From JAAFJM01 sp964529175 (GTDB lineage: Bacteria; Bacteroidota; Bacteroidia; UKL13-3), in contig CAZGVO010000006.1 of the NCBI GenBank assembly GCA_964529175.1, forward strand, positions 186,001-250,000: a DNA stretch of 64,000 nucleotides. The letters run 5' to 3'. The notes under the pieces were generated by a model. The model was given only the letters and a program-made list of their open reading frames with translations, was not told the DNA's origin and ran no database searches. Below, in pieces: positions 52,620 through 61,925 of the stretch. Position 1 is the stretch's first letter; each line of letters opens with the position of its first letter. Both the position numbers and the translations under genes were made by a program.

Positions 52620-53105
52620 ATGAAAAGTAAAGTATTATTTATTGCCATAATTTTGGTTAGTTCGTGCGGTATTTTTAAAAATAATTCATCAAAAGTTTTG
52701 AACGGAAGAGCATCTCAAGCTACATTTACTCATAATAAACAATTTGATTGGTTTGATAATGAGTACAATACGTATAAAGTTAATAATGAGCTTGTTAACC
52801 AGCTTAAGCCTTTAAAAAATGATTTAAAGGTGCTTATAGTAGCAGGTTCATGGTGTGGCGATACCCAACGTGAGCTGCCTCGATTTTTTAAAATTGCAAA
52901 TGAAGTAGGAATACCTAATCAAAACATTGAACTAATTATGGTTGACGAAAGCAAAGTTTCAAGTGCTATTAACGTATCGGTTTTGCAAGTATCTAATATT
53001 CCTACATTTATATTTTTCAAAGATGGGAAAGAACAGGGCCGCATCATTGAAAAACCTAAAAATACATTAGAAGAAGACTTATGTATTTTACTTAATTTAA
53101 TGTAA
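52620..53105 (+). CDS. Thioredoxin-like lipoprotein with single active-site cysteine
   Basis: A 161-residue lipoprotein (lipobox VSSC). The thioredoxin fold spans about 60-155: LKVLIVAGSWCGDTQRELPRF has the redox position as W78-C79-G80-D81-T82, where the second cysteine of CxxC is missing, and the cis-proline loop is VSNIPTFIFF. Single-cysteine variants can act in glutathionylation-type or isomerase chemistry, or be structural. It follows the cytochrome-like gene, suggesting a joint role in envelope redox processes. Family fold is confident, function inferred. Confidence 0.82.
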   Translation: MKSKVLFIAIILVSSCGIFKNNSSKVLNGRASQATFTHNKQFDWFDNEYNTYKVNNELVNQLKPLKNDLKVLIVAGSWCGDTQRELPRFFKIANEVGIPNQNIELIMVDESKVSSAINVSVLQVSNIPTFIFFKDGKEQGRIIEKPKNTLEEDLCILLNLM

Positions 53106-53256
53106 CAAATAGGTAAACAATCATTTGTGGGTGTCATTTTATAAAAAATTAAGATTTTGTTTTATAAAGTAATATAAAACTTTCCATATATTCGTTTTTG
53201 GTTTATAGTAAAAGTTGTATTTGCAACTTTAAAGCTAAAATAAACTCATTACATAT

Positions 53257-56200
53257 ATGATAAAAAAGTTTTACATCTTTATATTTTGTATTTTTTCGTT
53301 ATTAAAAGTAAAGGCGCAAACTTGTACTATTATTCCTAGTTCAAAATTAGTTTGTATAAATAATGCAATTAACTTTACTGTAACTTACACAGCTGGTTTA
53401 ACTCCTGCTAGTTACGATTGGAATTTTGGCAATGCGGTAACCAATACCCAAGCTAGTCCTACTTATAATTACCCCAATACAGGAACTTTTACTCCCACTT
53501 TAAAAATTACTTTTACCAATAACTCTCAGTGCATTGTTTCTGGCGATCCTATAAAAGTGGTGGCTTTACCAGTGGCCGATTTTAGAATAACCACAGCTAC
53601 TAACCAATGTTTTAAAGGAAATCAGGTTTGTATTAACGATTCTTCACGGCCGGGGCCAAGTGGAAGTCCTATTGTTACGCGTACTTTTTTATGGGGAGAT
53701 GGAGGTTTTGATGTAAGTGATATCTCCATTAAAAAACTTTGCCATAGTTACGTTAATATAGCTGGAAGTACCAATTCATTAGTAATTGAAGTTACAGATA
53801 CAAATGGTTGTATCAGCCGTTTAGAAAAAAATAATTCGATTGTAATATTACCTAAACAAGATCCAATAAGTTTTACTACTCAATATACAGTTCAATGTAA
53901 CACCACTCCGGTAACTTTTTTAAATACATCTATTTTAGCAAGAGCAAAAGTAAGTAAGTTTACTTGGGATTTTGGCGATGGAACTATGGATTCGTCAAGT
54001 ACCAATTGGAACAATTTTGTGCATAATTACACCAAAGGAGGATTTTTTTCGCCTAGGTTAATTGTTACTGATTTAAATGGTTGTAAAGATACTTTTGTGC
54101 TATTTAATGGTGCTCAAAATTTAAAGTTAGATGATAAAATAACTATAAATACCATTGATAAATGTTTTAGTAAACAAAGTTATACATTTTCGGCACCAGG
54201 CTCGGCTGGCGCCAATATTTCATGGGCAGTTTATGGTCCTGACGGAAAGTTGTTTGATACTTTGGTAAATGCTAGTTATTTTCAAACAGTAAACAAAAAG
54301 TTTAACTGTGGCCAGCATAAAGTTATTATGTACGCTGGCTTGGGTAATTGCAAAATAGTGGTCGATACACTAGTTGATGTATATGGACCAAACACCATTT
54401 TAGCAAATGATACTGTTAGGCCTCTGAATGAAAATCAATGTATTCCAAAAGATACTGTGTTCTTTAGAGTTCCACCACCCGAAATTTCATGTTTTTATAA
54501 AAATGTAACCGAATGGTTATGGGATTTTGGTGATGGGTTTGCACCACCTTGTACTACCGATACTAAAAATGGTCAGAATGTAGGCGTTAATTGCCGATAC
54601 AGTAAAGATAGTACCAGAGTAAAACATCTTTACGATAAAACAAAGCCAGACTGTTATAATGTTAGGCTTACCATTACCGACCCAATTAAAGGATGTAGTG
54701 ATGTAGATTCCTCATTAGTCATTTTGGCCGAGCCAAATGCTCATCCTGATTTGCCAACAAGAAAAGGATTGTATTATTACACCATTCCACCCGGAATAAG
54801 TGGGCCACCTCAAAATTGTTATAGCAGTGTTTTTGTTTTTCAATACGAGGAAACACTACCCATTTGCGGAAGGGAACGGGTATGGATAAATACTGATTCT
54901 ACTGCGGGTATGAACAGATGGGATTCTGTTAATCCTAAAAATAATTTTTATATTAAAAGATACCAAGATGTAGCTGATCCTAATGGTTGGGTTACAGTGG
55001 GCTTAATTATTAAGAATGGTTTATGTTATGATACTGCGTGGTATCATAATATGTTTCAATTGATCAAAATTAAACCGCAGTTTACTACAAAAATTGAAGG
55101 CATTTGCCCTCCATATAAAGTTACTGTTTCGCTTATTGATTCAATTCAAGATAGCTTAACTACTGCTAGGATTAGTTTTTCTGGGGTTGATAGTGTTCAA
55201 ACTTTTTCAATTACCGATTCAATTATAAAACAAAAATCGTTTGTTTATAATTCGATGGGAATTAAGAATATAAGGGTTACTTTAACCAATCGAAAGGGTT
55301 GTTCGCAATCGTATGATACTACCATTTATTTTGGTTATTTTAAAGATGTATCGGTAGTTAAACCAACCATTTGCTTAAAGGATTCTACTCAATTTGTAGA
55401 AAATATTGAATACTATTCCAGAACAACTAATTATTGGAAAAATCCATTGAGGGCAGCAGCTAATAAGGAAAAAGTATATTGGAATTTTGGCGATACAAGT
55501 GCTTTCCTAGACTTAGGAATTTCGCCAAAATATAAATTTAAACGGACTGGAAATTTTAAAGTTAGGCTAGCCATTAAAGATAGTTTGGGTTGTAGAGATA
55601 CCCTTTTATTTAATAAAACAATAAAAGTAGTAGACGTGCAAGCTGGTATTCAGCCTATTAGCGCAAACTTAATTTGTGCGCCTAAAATTATTCCTTTTAA
55701 AGATAATTCTTCTAGTATTGATTCGTCATCAATTTATGGCGAGCCCAAATACGATAGTATAGTAACTTGGTTGTGGGATTTTGGTGATTTAAAGGCAACA
55801 AGTTCGGTAAAAGATCCATTACATGATTATACAAGTAATGACAGTTATACTGTAAAACATGTAGTAACCACAGCTGCAGGATGTACAGATAGTGTGTTCT
55901 TACCTTTAACTATAAAAGGTCCAAAACCTAAATATGCGTTTGCAAGTGGAGATACTTTAGGATGTAGTCCGGTTAAACTCAAAATAAATAATACCACAGG
56001 CAGCCAATTACAAAGTTGGCAATGGAATGTGGATGGGCCTATTAATTTTATTATATCAACCGATAAAGATACCGCTACTGATTTTTCATTGGTAAAAGCA
56101 GGAAGATATCGTATTTTATTGCTTGGAACCGATTCGTTAAAGAATGAAGTAACAGGTCAAATAGTTTATTGTACTTCAGTTTATCCTGACACTTTAAACC

Positions 56201-57042
56201 CTAGTCAAAAGCCAGTTTATGTTACTGTTTACGATAAACCTTTGGTAAATTTAAATGGTCCTGATAGTGTTTGTCCAAATCAAAATGTTCAGTTTGTAGC
56301 TAAGGCCGATACTATTTATAAACAATTTAATTGGATAGTGAGCGATGGTTTTTCTACTGGTTTAAAACCACGCACTGATACTCTATTTAACTATATTTTT
56401 AAAGATACTGGCAATTATTTTATAAAATTAGCTCCAACTACCAATGTGGCTATTACATGTTTAGATACTGGCTATAAAGCCATTTATGTGCAATCAATTA
56501 ATGCCGATTTTGATATTGATAATACACAATCGCCATTTTATAAATTTACCAATAAATCAATAAATGCAGCAGCTTATTATTGGAATTTTGGTCAGCCTAG
56601 TTCTGGTGCCGAAAACACATCAAATATTCAAAATCCAACACATGACTATAAGAATTTGAATGATAGTTTTAAAATTTGTTTGGTTGTAAAAAATGCAGGC
56701 GAATGTTTTGATACAGCATGCAAAGTTTTATTACCTAAATCGCGCTTAATAAATATTCCAAACGTGTTTACTCCAAATAATGATGGGGTTAACGATGCTT
56801 TTGACATTGATATATTTGGTGAATATTTTTATGAATTGAAAATTTTTAACCGTTGGGGAGCTAAGGTATTTGAAAGTACCAAAGATGGTAAGGGCAATGA
56901 TGGCATTAATTGGAATGGAAGAACCGATAATGATGGAGGGAATAATCCAGCAGGAGAGTATTTTTATACCTTTAAATATAAATTTAGCGAAGCTGAAAGC
57001 GAAAGAACAGTTCATGGAACCATTACTCTTATAAGAGAATAA
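53257..57042 (+). CDS. Giant PKD-domain protein with gliding-type (T9SS type B) C-terminus, first of tandem pair
   Basis: A 1261-residue secreted protein with signal peptide ending VKAQ. It contains about seven PKD/Ig-like modules recognisable by W-D/N-F-G-D motifs, for example SYDWNFG near 60, KFTWDFGDG near 235, EWLWDFGDGFAPP near 425, VYWNFGD near 745, TWLWDFGD near 840 and YYWNFG near 1105. A cysteine-rich insert lies at 425-520. The last 95 residues begin IPNVFTPNNDGVNDAFDI and continue with ELKIFNRWGAKVFES, the gliding-motility/type B sorting domain, so it should be exported by T9SS. It probably acts in adhesion or as a surface scaffold. Confidence 0.88.
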   Translation: MIKKFYIFIFCIFSLLKVKAQTCTIIPSSKLVCINNAINFTVTYTAGLTPASYDWNFGNAVTNTQASPTYNYPNTGTFTPTLKITFTNNSQCIVSGDPIKVVALPVADFRITTATNQCFKGNQVCINDSSRPGPSGSPIVTRTFLWGDGGFDVSDISIKKLCHSYVNIAGSTNSLVIEVTDTNGCISRLEKNNSIVILPKQDPISFTTQYTVQCNTTPVTFLNTSILARAKVSKFTWDFGDGTMDSSSTNWNNFVHNYTKGGFFSPRLIVTDLNGCKDTFVLFNGAQNLKLDDKITINTIDKCFSKQSYTFSAPGSAGANISWAVYGPDGKLFDTLVNASYFQTVNKKFNCGQHKVIMYAGLGNCKIVVDTLVDVYGPNTILANDTVRPLNENQCIPKDTVFFRVPPPEISCFYKNVTEWLWDFGDGFAPPCTTDTKNGQNVGVNCRYSKDSTRVKHLYDKTKPDCYNVRLTITDPIKGCSDVDSSLVILAEPNAHPDLPTRKGLYYYTIPPGISGPPQNCYSSVFVFQYEETLPICGRERVWINTDSTAGMNRWDSVNPKNNFYIKRYQDVADPNGWVTVGLIIKNGLCYDTAWYHNMFQLIKIKPQFTTKIEGICPPYKVTVSLIDSIQDSLTTARISFSGVDSVQTFSITDSIIKQKSFVYNSMGIKNIRVTLTNRKGCSQSYDTTIYFGYFKDVSVVKPTICLKDSTQFVENIEYYSRTTNYWKNPLRAAANKEKVYWNFGDTSAFLDLGISPKYKFKRTGNFKVRLAIKDSLGCRDTLLFNKTIKVVDVQAGIQPISANLICAPKIIPFKDNSSSIDSSSIYGEPKYDSIVTWLWDFGDLKATSSVKDPLHDYTSNDSYTVKHVVTTAAGCTDSVFLPLTIKGPKPKYAFASGDTLGCSPVKLKINNTTGSQLQSWQWNVDGPINFIISTDKDTATDFSLVKAGRYRILLLGTDSLKNEVTGQIVYCTSVYPDTLNPSQKPVYVTVYDKPLVNLNGPDSVCPNQNVQFVAKADTIYKQFNWIVSDGFSTGLKPRTDTLFNYIFKDTGNYFIKLAPTTNVAITCLDTGYKAIYVQSINADFDIDNTQSPFYKFTNKSINAAAYYWNFGQPSSGAENTSNIQNPTHDYKNLNDSFKICLVVKNAGECFDTACKVLLPKSRLINIPNVFTPNNDGVNDAFDIDIFGEYFYELKIFNRWGAKVFESTKDGKGNDGINWNGRTDNDGGNNPAGEYFYTFKYKFSEAESERTVHGTITLIRE

Positions 57043-57081
57043 TACTCTTTTAAATATAAACGTTGCTCACCTTCTAACTGC

Positions 57082-60000
57082 ATGTATAAACGCATTTATT
57101 TATATTTGATTATTTTATTTTATTCAATAAAAATAAATGCGCAAGTGTGTTCTATTCAAACAAACGATACTATAGTTTGCATAGGAAATGCCTTAAATTT
57201 TAGTGCTACTTACACTTCAGGGTTAACACCAACCAATTATGAATGGGATTATGGCAATGGCGTAAAAAGCAGTCAGGCTACAAATACCTATAATTATACT
57301 TCTGCGGGTAATTATACACCAACTTTAAAAATTACTTTTTCTAATAATTCGCAATGCTTTGCAACAGGAAAAACCATAAAAGTAGTGGCATTGCCTAATT
57401 CTTATTTCTCTATACTGAGCGATACTTTTCAATGCTTTAAAAATAATAGGGTTTGTATAAAAGATTCGGCTAGTCCTGGAAGCAATGGAAGTATAATAAC
57501 TAAGCGAACTTTTATTTGGGGTGATGGAATTTTTGAAACGCAGTTTGACTTTGGCGATACACTTTGCCATAATTACAAATATACTGTTGGTGGCATTTAC
57601 TCCCTAGTTTTAGAAGTAACTGATTCAAATAATTGTTTTACTCGGTTTGAACGAAAAAACGCCATTCGTATTTTACCTCAGCTCGAAAAAATTAGCTTTT
57701 CAAGTGTTTTAAAAAGGTGCGATTCTACCCTCATGATTTTTTCAAACACATCTGCCTTTCCGTTTAGCAAACTACAAAAATTTGTTTGGGATTTTGGCGA
57801 TGGAAAGAGGGATACCACATCGCAAAAGTGGGGCACTTTTAATTATTTATACGATTCTATTGGTGATTATACTGCTAGGTTAATTATTACCGATAAATTT
57901 AATTGCACAGATACTGCAAATAAACTTTTACGCGCCACAAAAAGGGTAATGGATACCAAAGTAACTTTTTTGCGTGCCAGTCAGTGTTTTAATTTACAGC
58001 CTTTTATGGTGTTGTATAAAAATGCAGTAGAACGAGATAGTATAATTTGGAAAGTTTTCGATAACAATGATAAGATGCTAGATTCAGTTTATAATTATGC
58101 TTTTTTTAGTCCTGCTAATTCTTACGAATGTGGTAAATACCGTATAACAATGGATGCATTTTACGATAAAAATTGTAAAATGAGCATTGATACCAATTTT
58201 GAAATATTTGGTCCACATGCAATACTTACACCCAAAGGCATACCTGTAGTTAATCAATACCAATGTAATACCAACGATACTGTGTTTTTTAGAAATCCAA
58301 TACCGGAATATTCCTGTTTGAATAATAATATGGGTAATAAATGGTTTTGGGATTTTGGTGATGGATTTGCACCTCCTTGCACCACCGATACCAAAAAGGG
58401 GCAAAATATTGGTGTCAATTGTAGATACAGTAAAGATAGTGATAGCGTAAAACATAAGTTTAATAACGCTGGAGAAAACTGTTATTTTGTTAAAATGTAT
58501 ATTGCCGATACCGTTCGCAATTGTTCACATGTAGATTCAACTAAAGTAGTGATAGGTAGTGTAAGCGCTGCGCCTGATTTACCCTCTCGCAGAGGTTTAT
58601 ATTATTATACTATTCCTCCAGGAAAAGACTTGCCTCCTCAACATTGTTTTAGAAATACGTTTGTTTTTAAGTTTGATGAAACCTTGCCAAGTTGTGGACG
58701 AGAACAAATTTGGATTATGCCCGATTCTGCTTCTAAACAAAAAGATTGGCTTTCAGTAGAACCATGGATTGACAGTACCCAAATTACATATTATAATGTT
58801 GGCGATTCTTCTGGTTGGGTTACAGTAGGTTTAATGATTAAAAATGGGCCTTGTATTGATACTTTTTGGTATCACCGTATGTTCAAAATTATGCCTATAA
58901 ACCCTAAGTTTAATATTACTTTTAATACTAAGTGTTTTCCTTATGCAACTACCATTTCTTTTGCCGATTCGCTTCAAGATAGTATCAAAATAGCATCAGT
59001 TAGCATATATAAAGTTAATGAAAATCCGTATGAAGAAATATTTGTTAGGTCATTTGTTCAAAATCTTACTAAACAAGATTCGTTTATTCATGCTATAAAA
59101 TATACTTTTAATGAAAGATATAGGTATAAAATTGATGCATTGTTAATTAATTCAGATGGGTGTGGTTTTTCAGCTGCAGAGCGCGTAAATATTGGTTATT
59201 ACAGAACTAGATCTACCAATAAAACAGTTGTTTGTGTAACCGATTCGGCCGAATTAACTGACGATTTTGAATATTATGGTCAAGAAAATAAGAATTGGAA
59301 AAATAAAGCTAGGGCTAATGCTAATTTAGAAAGACTTTGGTGGAATTTTGGTGATTCTGTTGGTTATCAATTTACAGGAATTAACCCAAAACATAAATAC
59401 GATAGTGTTGAAAATTACAATATTACTTTATTGGTTCAAGATAGTGTGGGCTGTATTGATACCTTAAAAAATTTGTACAGCATAAAAGTGGTAGATGTAA
59501 AAGCTGCCATTGAACCTATTACCAAAAGTTTGTTATGTGCTCCAAAGGCAATTACTTTTAAAAGTAATTCTTACACCATTGATAAATCGGCTAAATATGG
59601 ACAGAATCCTTATGATCAAGTAAATGATTGGTATTGGGATTTTGGCGATGGTAAAGTGGCAAGTATTTCAAGCAATCCAACTCACGATTATTCAGATAAC
59701 GATACTTATAAAGTGGTTTTAAAAATTGGAACTTTGGCAGGTTGCGTAGATAGTACCAGCATGCCTATTACAATTAAAGGACCAAAACCTAGATACAATT
59801 TTGCCATGGGCGATACCTTTGGATGTAGTCCAGTTAAACTTACTTTAAATAATACCACAGGTAAGCAGCTATTAAATTGGCAATGGAAAGTAGATGGACC
59901 AGCTAGTTTTGCGGTTTCAACTAATAAAGATTCTGCCACACCTTTTGAGCTAGTTAAAGCAGGTATTTACCGAATTTTATTGTTAGGAACTGATTCGTTT

Positions 60001-60903
60001 ATAAATGAAATAACTGGTCAAACCATTTATTGTACATCAATTTATCCTGATACCAATAGTTTAACACAACGTGCTGTATATGTTACAGTTGTAAATAAGC
60101 CAGATGTTAAGTTAATTGGTCCAGATACAGTTTGCGTAAATAATCTTTTTTCAATTTCGGCAGTGGCTGATACTGTTTATAAACAGTTTATTTGGCAAAC
60201 AAGTGATGGCTTTAACTCAGGTATTAAACCTTTTTCCGATTCTGTATTTAACTATGTTTTTAAAGATTCCGGCAATTATTTTATCAAACTAATTCCAATT
60301 CCGGGTATAAAAATTCAGTGTATTGATACAGCAATACACCAAATAGTAGCTGGAAATGTGAAGGCCAATTTCGATATTGATGTTACTCAATCGCCAGTAT
60401 TTTTATTTAAAAATAAATCCAAATTCTCCAATGGTTTTGAATGGGATTTTGGCGATCCTGCTTCGGGTATTGATAACCAATCGTTTTTACAGAATCCAAC
60501 TCATACTTATAAAAACTTAAACGACAGTTTTAAAGTATGCCTTGTAACTAATACTTTTTCAAGGTGTTTTGATACCATTTGTAAATACATTTTACCTAAG
60601 CCACATTTAATAAATATACCCAATGTGTTTACACCCAATAACGATGGTGTAAACGATGCTTTTGATATTGAAATTGTGGGTTATTCAGAATATGAATTAG
60701 TAATATTTAACCGCTGGGGAACTAAGGTTTTTGAAGGAGATAAAGATGGCTTTGCCAATGATGGTATCAATTGGAATGGCAAAAACTTTAATACTGGGGA
60801 GCTTAATACCAATGGTGTTTACTATTACTCGTTTAAGTATAAACTTAATTACGATGAGGTAGAAAAATACGTTCATGGAACAATAACTTTAATTAGAGAA
60901 TAA
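57082..60903 (+). CDS. Giant PKD-domain protein with gliding-type C-terminus, second of tandem pair
   Basis: A 1273-residue paralogue of the preceding protein, collinear over its whole length. Corresponding modules include NYEWDYGNG, KFVWDFGDGKRD, KWFWDFGDGFAPPCTTDTK (nearly unchanged), LWWNFGD, DWYWDFGDGKV and FEWDFGDPASG. The end IPNVFTPNNDGVNDAFDIEI plus ELVIFNRWGTKVFEG is the same type B sorting domain. Signal peptide ends INAQ. The pair arose by tandem duplication and diverged fairly far except in the cysteine-rich block. The 39-nt gap and lack of a terminator suggest one transcript that also covers the next small genes. Confidence 0.88.
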   Translation: MYKRIYLYLIILFYSIKINAQVCSIQTNDTIVCIGNALNFSATYTSGLTPTNYEWDYGNGVKSSQATNTYNYTSAGNYTPTLKITFSNNSQCFATGKTIKVVALPNSYFSILSDTFQCFKNNRVCIKDSASPGSNGSIITKRTFIWGDGIFETQFDFGDTLCHNYKYTVGGIYSLVLEVTDSNNCFTRFERKNAIRILPQLEKISFSSVLKRCDSTLMIFSNTSAFPFSKLQKFVWDFGDGKRDTTSQKWGTFNYLYDSIGDYTARLIITDKFNCTDTANKLLRATKRVMDTKVTFLRASQCFNLQPFMVLYKNAVERDSIIWKVFDNNDKMLDSVYNYAFFSPANSYECGKYRITMDAFYDKNCKMSIDTNFEIFGPHAILTPKGIPVVNQYQCNTNDTVFFRNPIPEYSCLNNNMGNKWFWDFGDGFAPPCTTDTKKGQNIGVNCRYSKDSDSVKHKFNNAGENCYFVKMYIADTVRNCSHVDSTKVVIGSVSAAPDLPSRRGLYYYTIPPGKDLPPQHCFRNTFVFKFDETLPSCGREQIWIMPDSASKQKDWLSVEPWIDSTQITYYNVGDSSGWVTVGLMIKNGPCIDTFWYHRMFKIMPINPKFNITFNTKCFPYATTISFADSLQDSIKIASVSIYKVNENPYEEIFVRSFVQNLTKQDSFIHAIKYTFNERYRYKIDALLINSDGCGFSAAERVNIGYYRTRSTNKTVVCVTDSAELTDDFEYYGQENKNWKNKARANANLERLWWNFGDSVGYQFTGINPKHKYDSVENYNITLLVQDSVGCIDTLKNLYSIKVVDVKAAIEPITKSLLCAPKAITFKSNSYTIDKSAKYGQNPYDQVNDWYWDFGDGKVASISSNPTHDYSDNDTYKVVLKIGTLAGCVDSTSMPITIKGPKPRYNFAMGDTFGCSPVKLTLNNTTGKQLLNWQWKVDGPASFAVSTNKDSATPFELVKAGIYRILLLGTDSFINEITGQTIYCTSIYPDTNSLTQRAVYVTVVNKPDVKLIGPDTVCVNNLFSISAVADTVYKQFIWQTSDGFNSGIKPFSDSVFNYVFKDSGNYFIKLIPIPGIKIQCIDTAIHQIVAGNVKANFDIDVTQSPVFLFKNKSKFSNGFEWDFGDPASGIDNQSFLQNPTHTYKNLNDSFKVCLVTNTFSRCFDTICKYILPKPHLINIPNVFTPNNDGVNDAFDIEIVGYSEYELVIFNRWGTKVFEGDKDGFANDGINWNGKNFNTGELNTNGVYYYSFKYKLNYDEVEKYVHGTITLIRE

Positions 60904-60908
60904 TATAC

Positions 60909-61262
60909 ATGACAAACGAACAAATAGCTTTAAAATGGTTTGAAGCATTTAATGAACATAACCTCGAAAATTTGCTTTCGCTTTATAGCGATAATGCCCA
61001 ACATTTTAGCCCAAAACTAAAAATTAGACAGCCCGAAACCAATGGTTTGATAATAGGAAAAAATGCCCTCAGAACTTGGTGGGCCGATGCTTTTGAACGA
61101 TTACCCAATTTGCATTATAAAGTAACTTCGTTAACTGCAAATGAACAACGCGTTTTTATGGAATACATTAGGCAAGTGCCTATGGAAAATGATATGTTGG
61201 TGGCCGAAGTATTAGAAATTGATAAAGGTTTAATAATTGCCTCAAGGGTTTATCATGGATAA
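60909..61262 (+). CDS. SnoaL/NTF2-like protein
   Basis: A 117-residue cytoplasmic protein with the cone-shaped NTF2 fold of the SnoaL-like group: EQIALKWFEAFNEHNLENLLSLYSDNAQHFSPKLK, then IIGKNALRTWWADAFERLPNLHYKV and a final strand group VLEIDKGLIIASRVYHG. Such proteins bind small molecules in the cone or act as isomerases; no catalytic residue is clear. It starts 5 nt after the second PKD gene and may be cotranscribed with it, although no functional tie is apparent. Confidence 0.78.
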   Translation: MTNEQIALKWFEAFNEHNLENLLSLYSDNAQHFSPKLKIRQPETNGLIIGKNALRTWWADAFERLPNLHYKVTSLTANEQRVFMEYIRQVPMENDMLVAEVLEIDKGLIIASRVYHG

Positions 61263-61270
61263 TTTTTTTT

Positions 61271-61278
61271 TAAATTTG
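61271..61278 (+). promoter_or_regulatory. Predicted -7 box (TAAATTTG) directly before a start codon
   Basis: Exact TAnnTTTG match ending 5 nt before the ATG at 61284. As at 36541, the resulting transcript would be nearly leaderless. Confidence 0.42.
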
Positions 61279-61283
61279 TGCCA

Positions 61284-61790
61284 ATGAAATTAAGGCTATG
61301 GTTAATACCTATTGTTTTACTACTTTTAAGTAGCTGCCAAAAAAGGTATTGGTACCGTTCGTTTGTATTTGGTTCTAGCAAAAATTTAGTACCCGTAAAT
61401 GTTGTTATACAAAACGAAAGCCCAACATTATTAACCGAAACTTTTGAAAAGGAAATTTTAGCCGCTTGTGAAAAACAATTGCTTAAAAAAGGGTATAAAG
61501 CCACTGCTAAAAAAGCTATTTTTCAGTTCACATTGGTTATTAAAGTAGAAAAATTTAAAGTGAATGGACTTGCCCATTATGGAGGCGAACGCACCATGTT
61601 ATATCCATATTTTGATAAAGAAGTAAAAGCTATTTTGTTTGAATGCACACTTACCCAAAGTAAAAAAGATTTAACTTGGCAAGTATGGGAAAATAGCAAT
61701 GATTTGTATTTTTTTGGTAAGCAAAAACGCGATATGCGCAGAAGCAAAGGAATGGTTAAATATTTAATAAGAAGTGCAAAGCAGAAATAG
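61284..61790 (+). CDS. Putative lipoprotein, unknown
   Basis: A 168-residue protein from the ATG at 61284; the GTG two codons upstream is in frame but overlaps the predicted -7 box. Lipobox LSSC follows a short signal. The mature part has a helix of DUF-like type (TFEKEILAACEKQLLKKGYKATAKKAIFQFTLVIKVEKFKV) and a basic C-terminus (KQKRDMRRSKGMVKYLIRSAKQK). The pattern, a helix pair followed by FQFTLVIKVE, resembles small DUF4136-like envelope lipoproteins, but I cannot confirm it. Confidence 0.62.
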   Translation: MKLRLWLIPIVLLLLSSCQKRYWYRSFVFGSSKNLVPVNVVIQNESPTLLTETFEKEILAACEKQLLKKGYKATAKKAIFQFTLVIKVEKFKVNGLAHYGGERTMLYPYFDKEVKAILFECTLTQSKKDLTWQVWENSNDLYFFGKQKRDMRRSKGMVKYLIRSAKQK

Positions 61791-61925
61791 TGTTTTTTGC
61801 CTAATAAATCATTTTACTATCCCACATTTATACCTTTTATCTTTTAGAGGTTTCGTTTGCACAATAAGTTAGGCAGTTATTTTATTAATAAATATATTAG
61901 CTGCGCAATTAATCAATAATTATTT

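Noticed and set aside
58084..58455. 123-codon minus-strand frame inside the second PKD gene
   Set aside because: Antisense to a well-supported domain and composed of Ile/Thr/Tyr-rich sequence with no start context.
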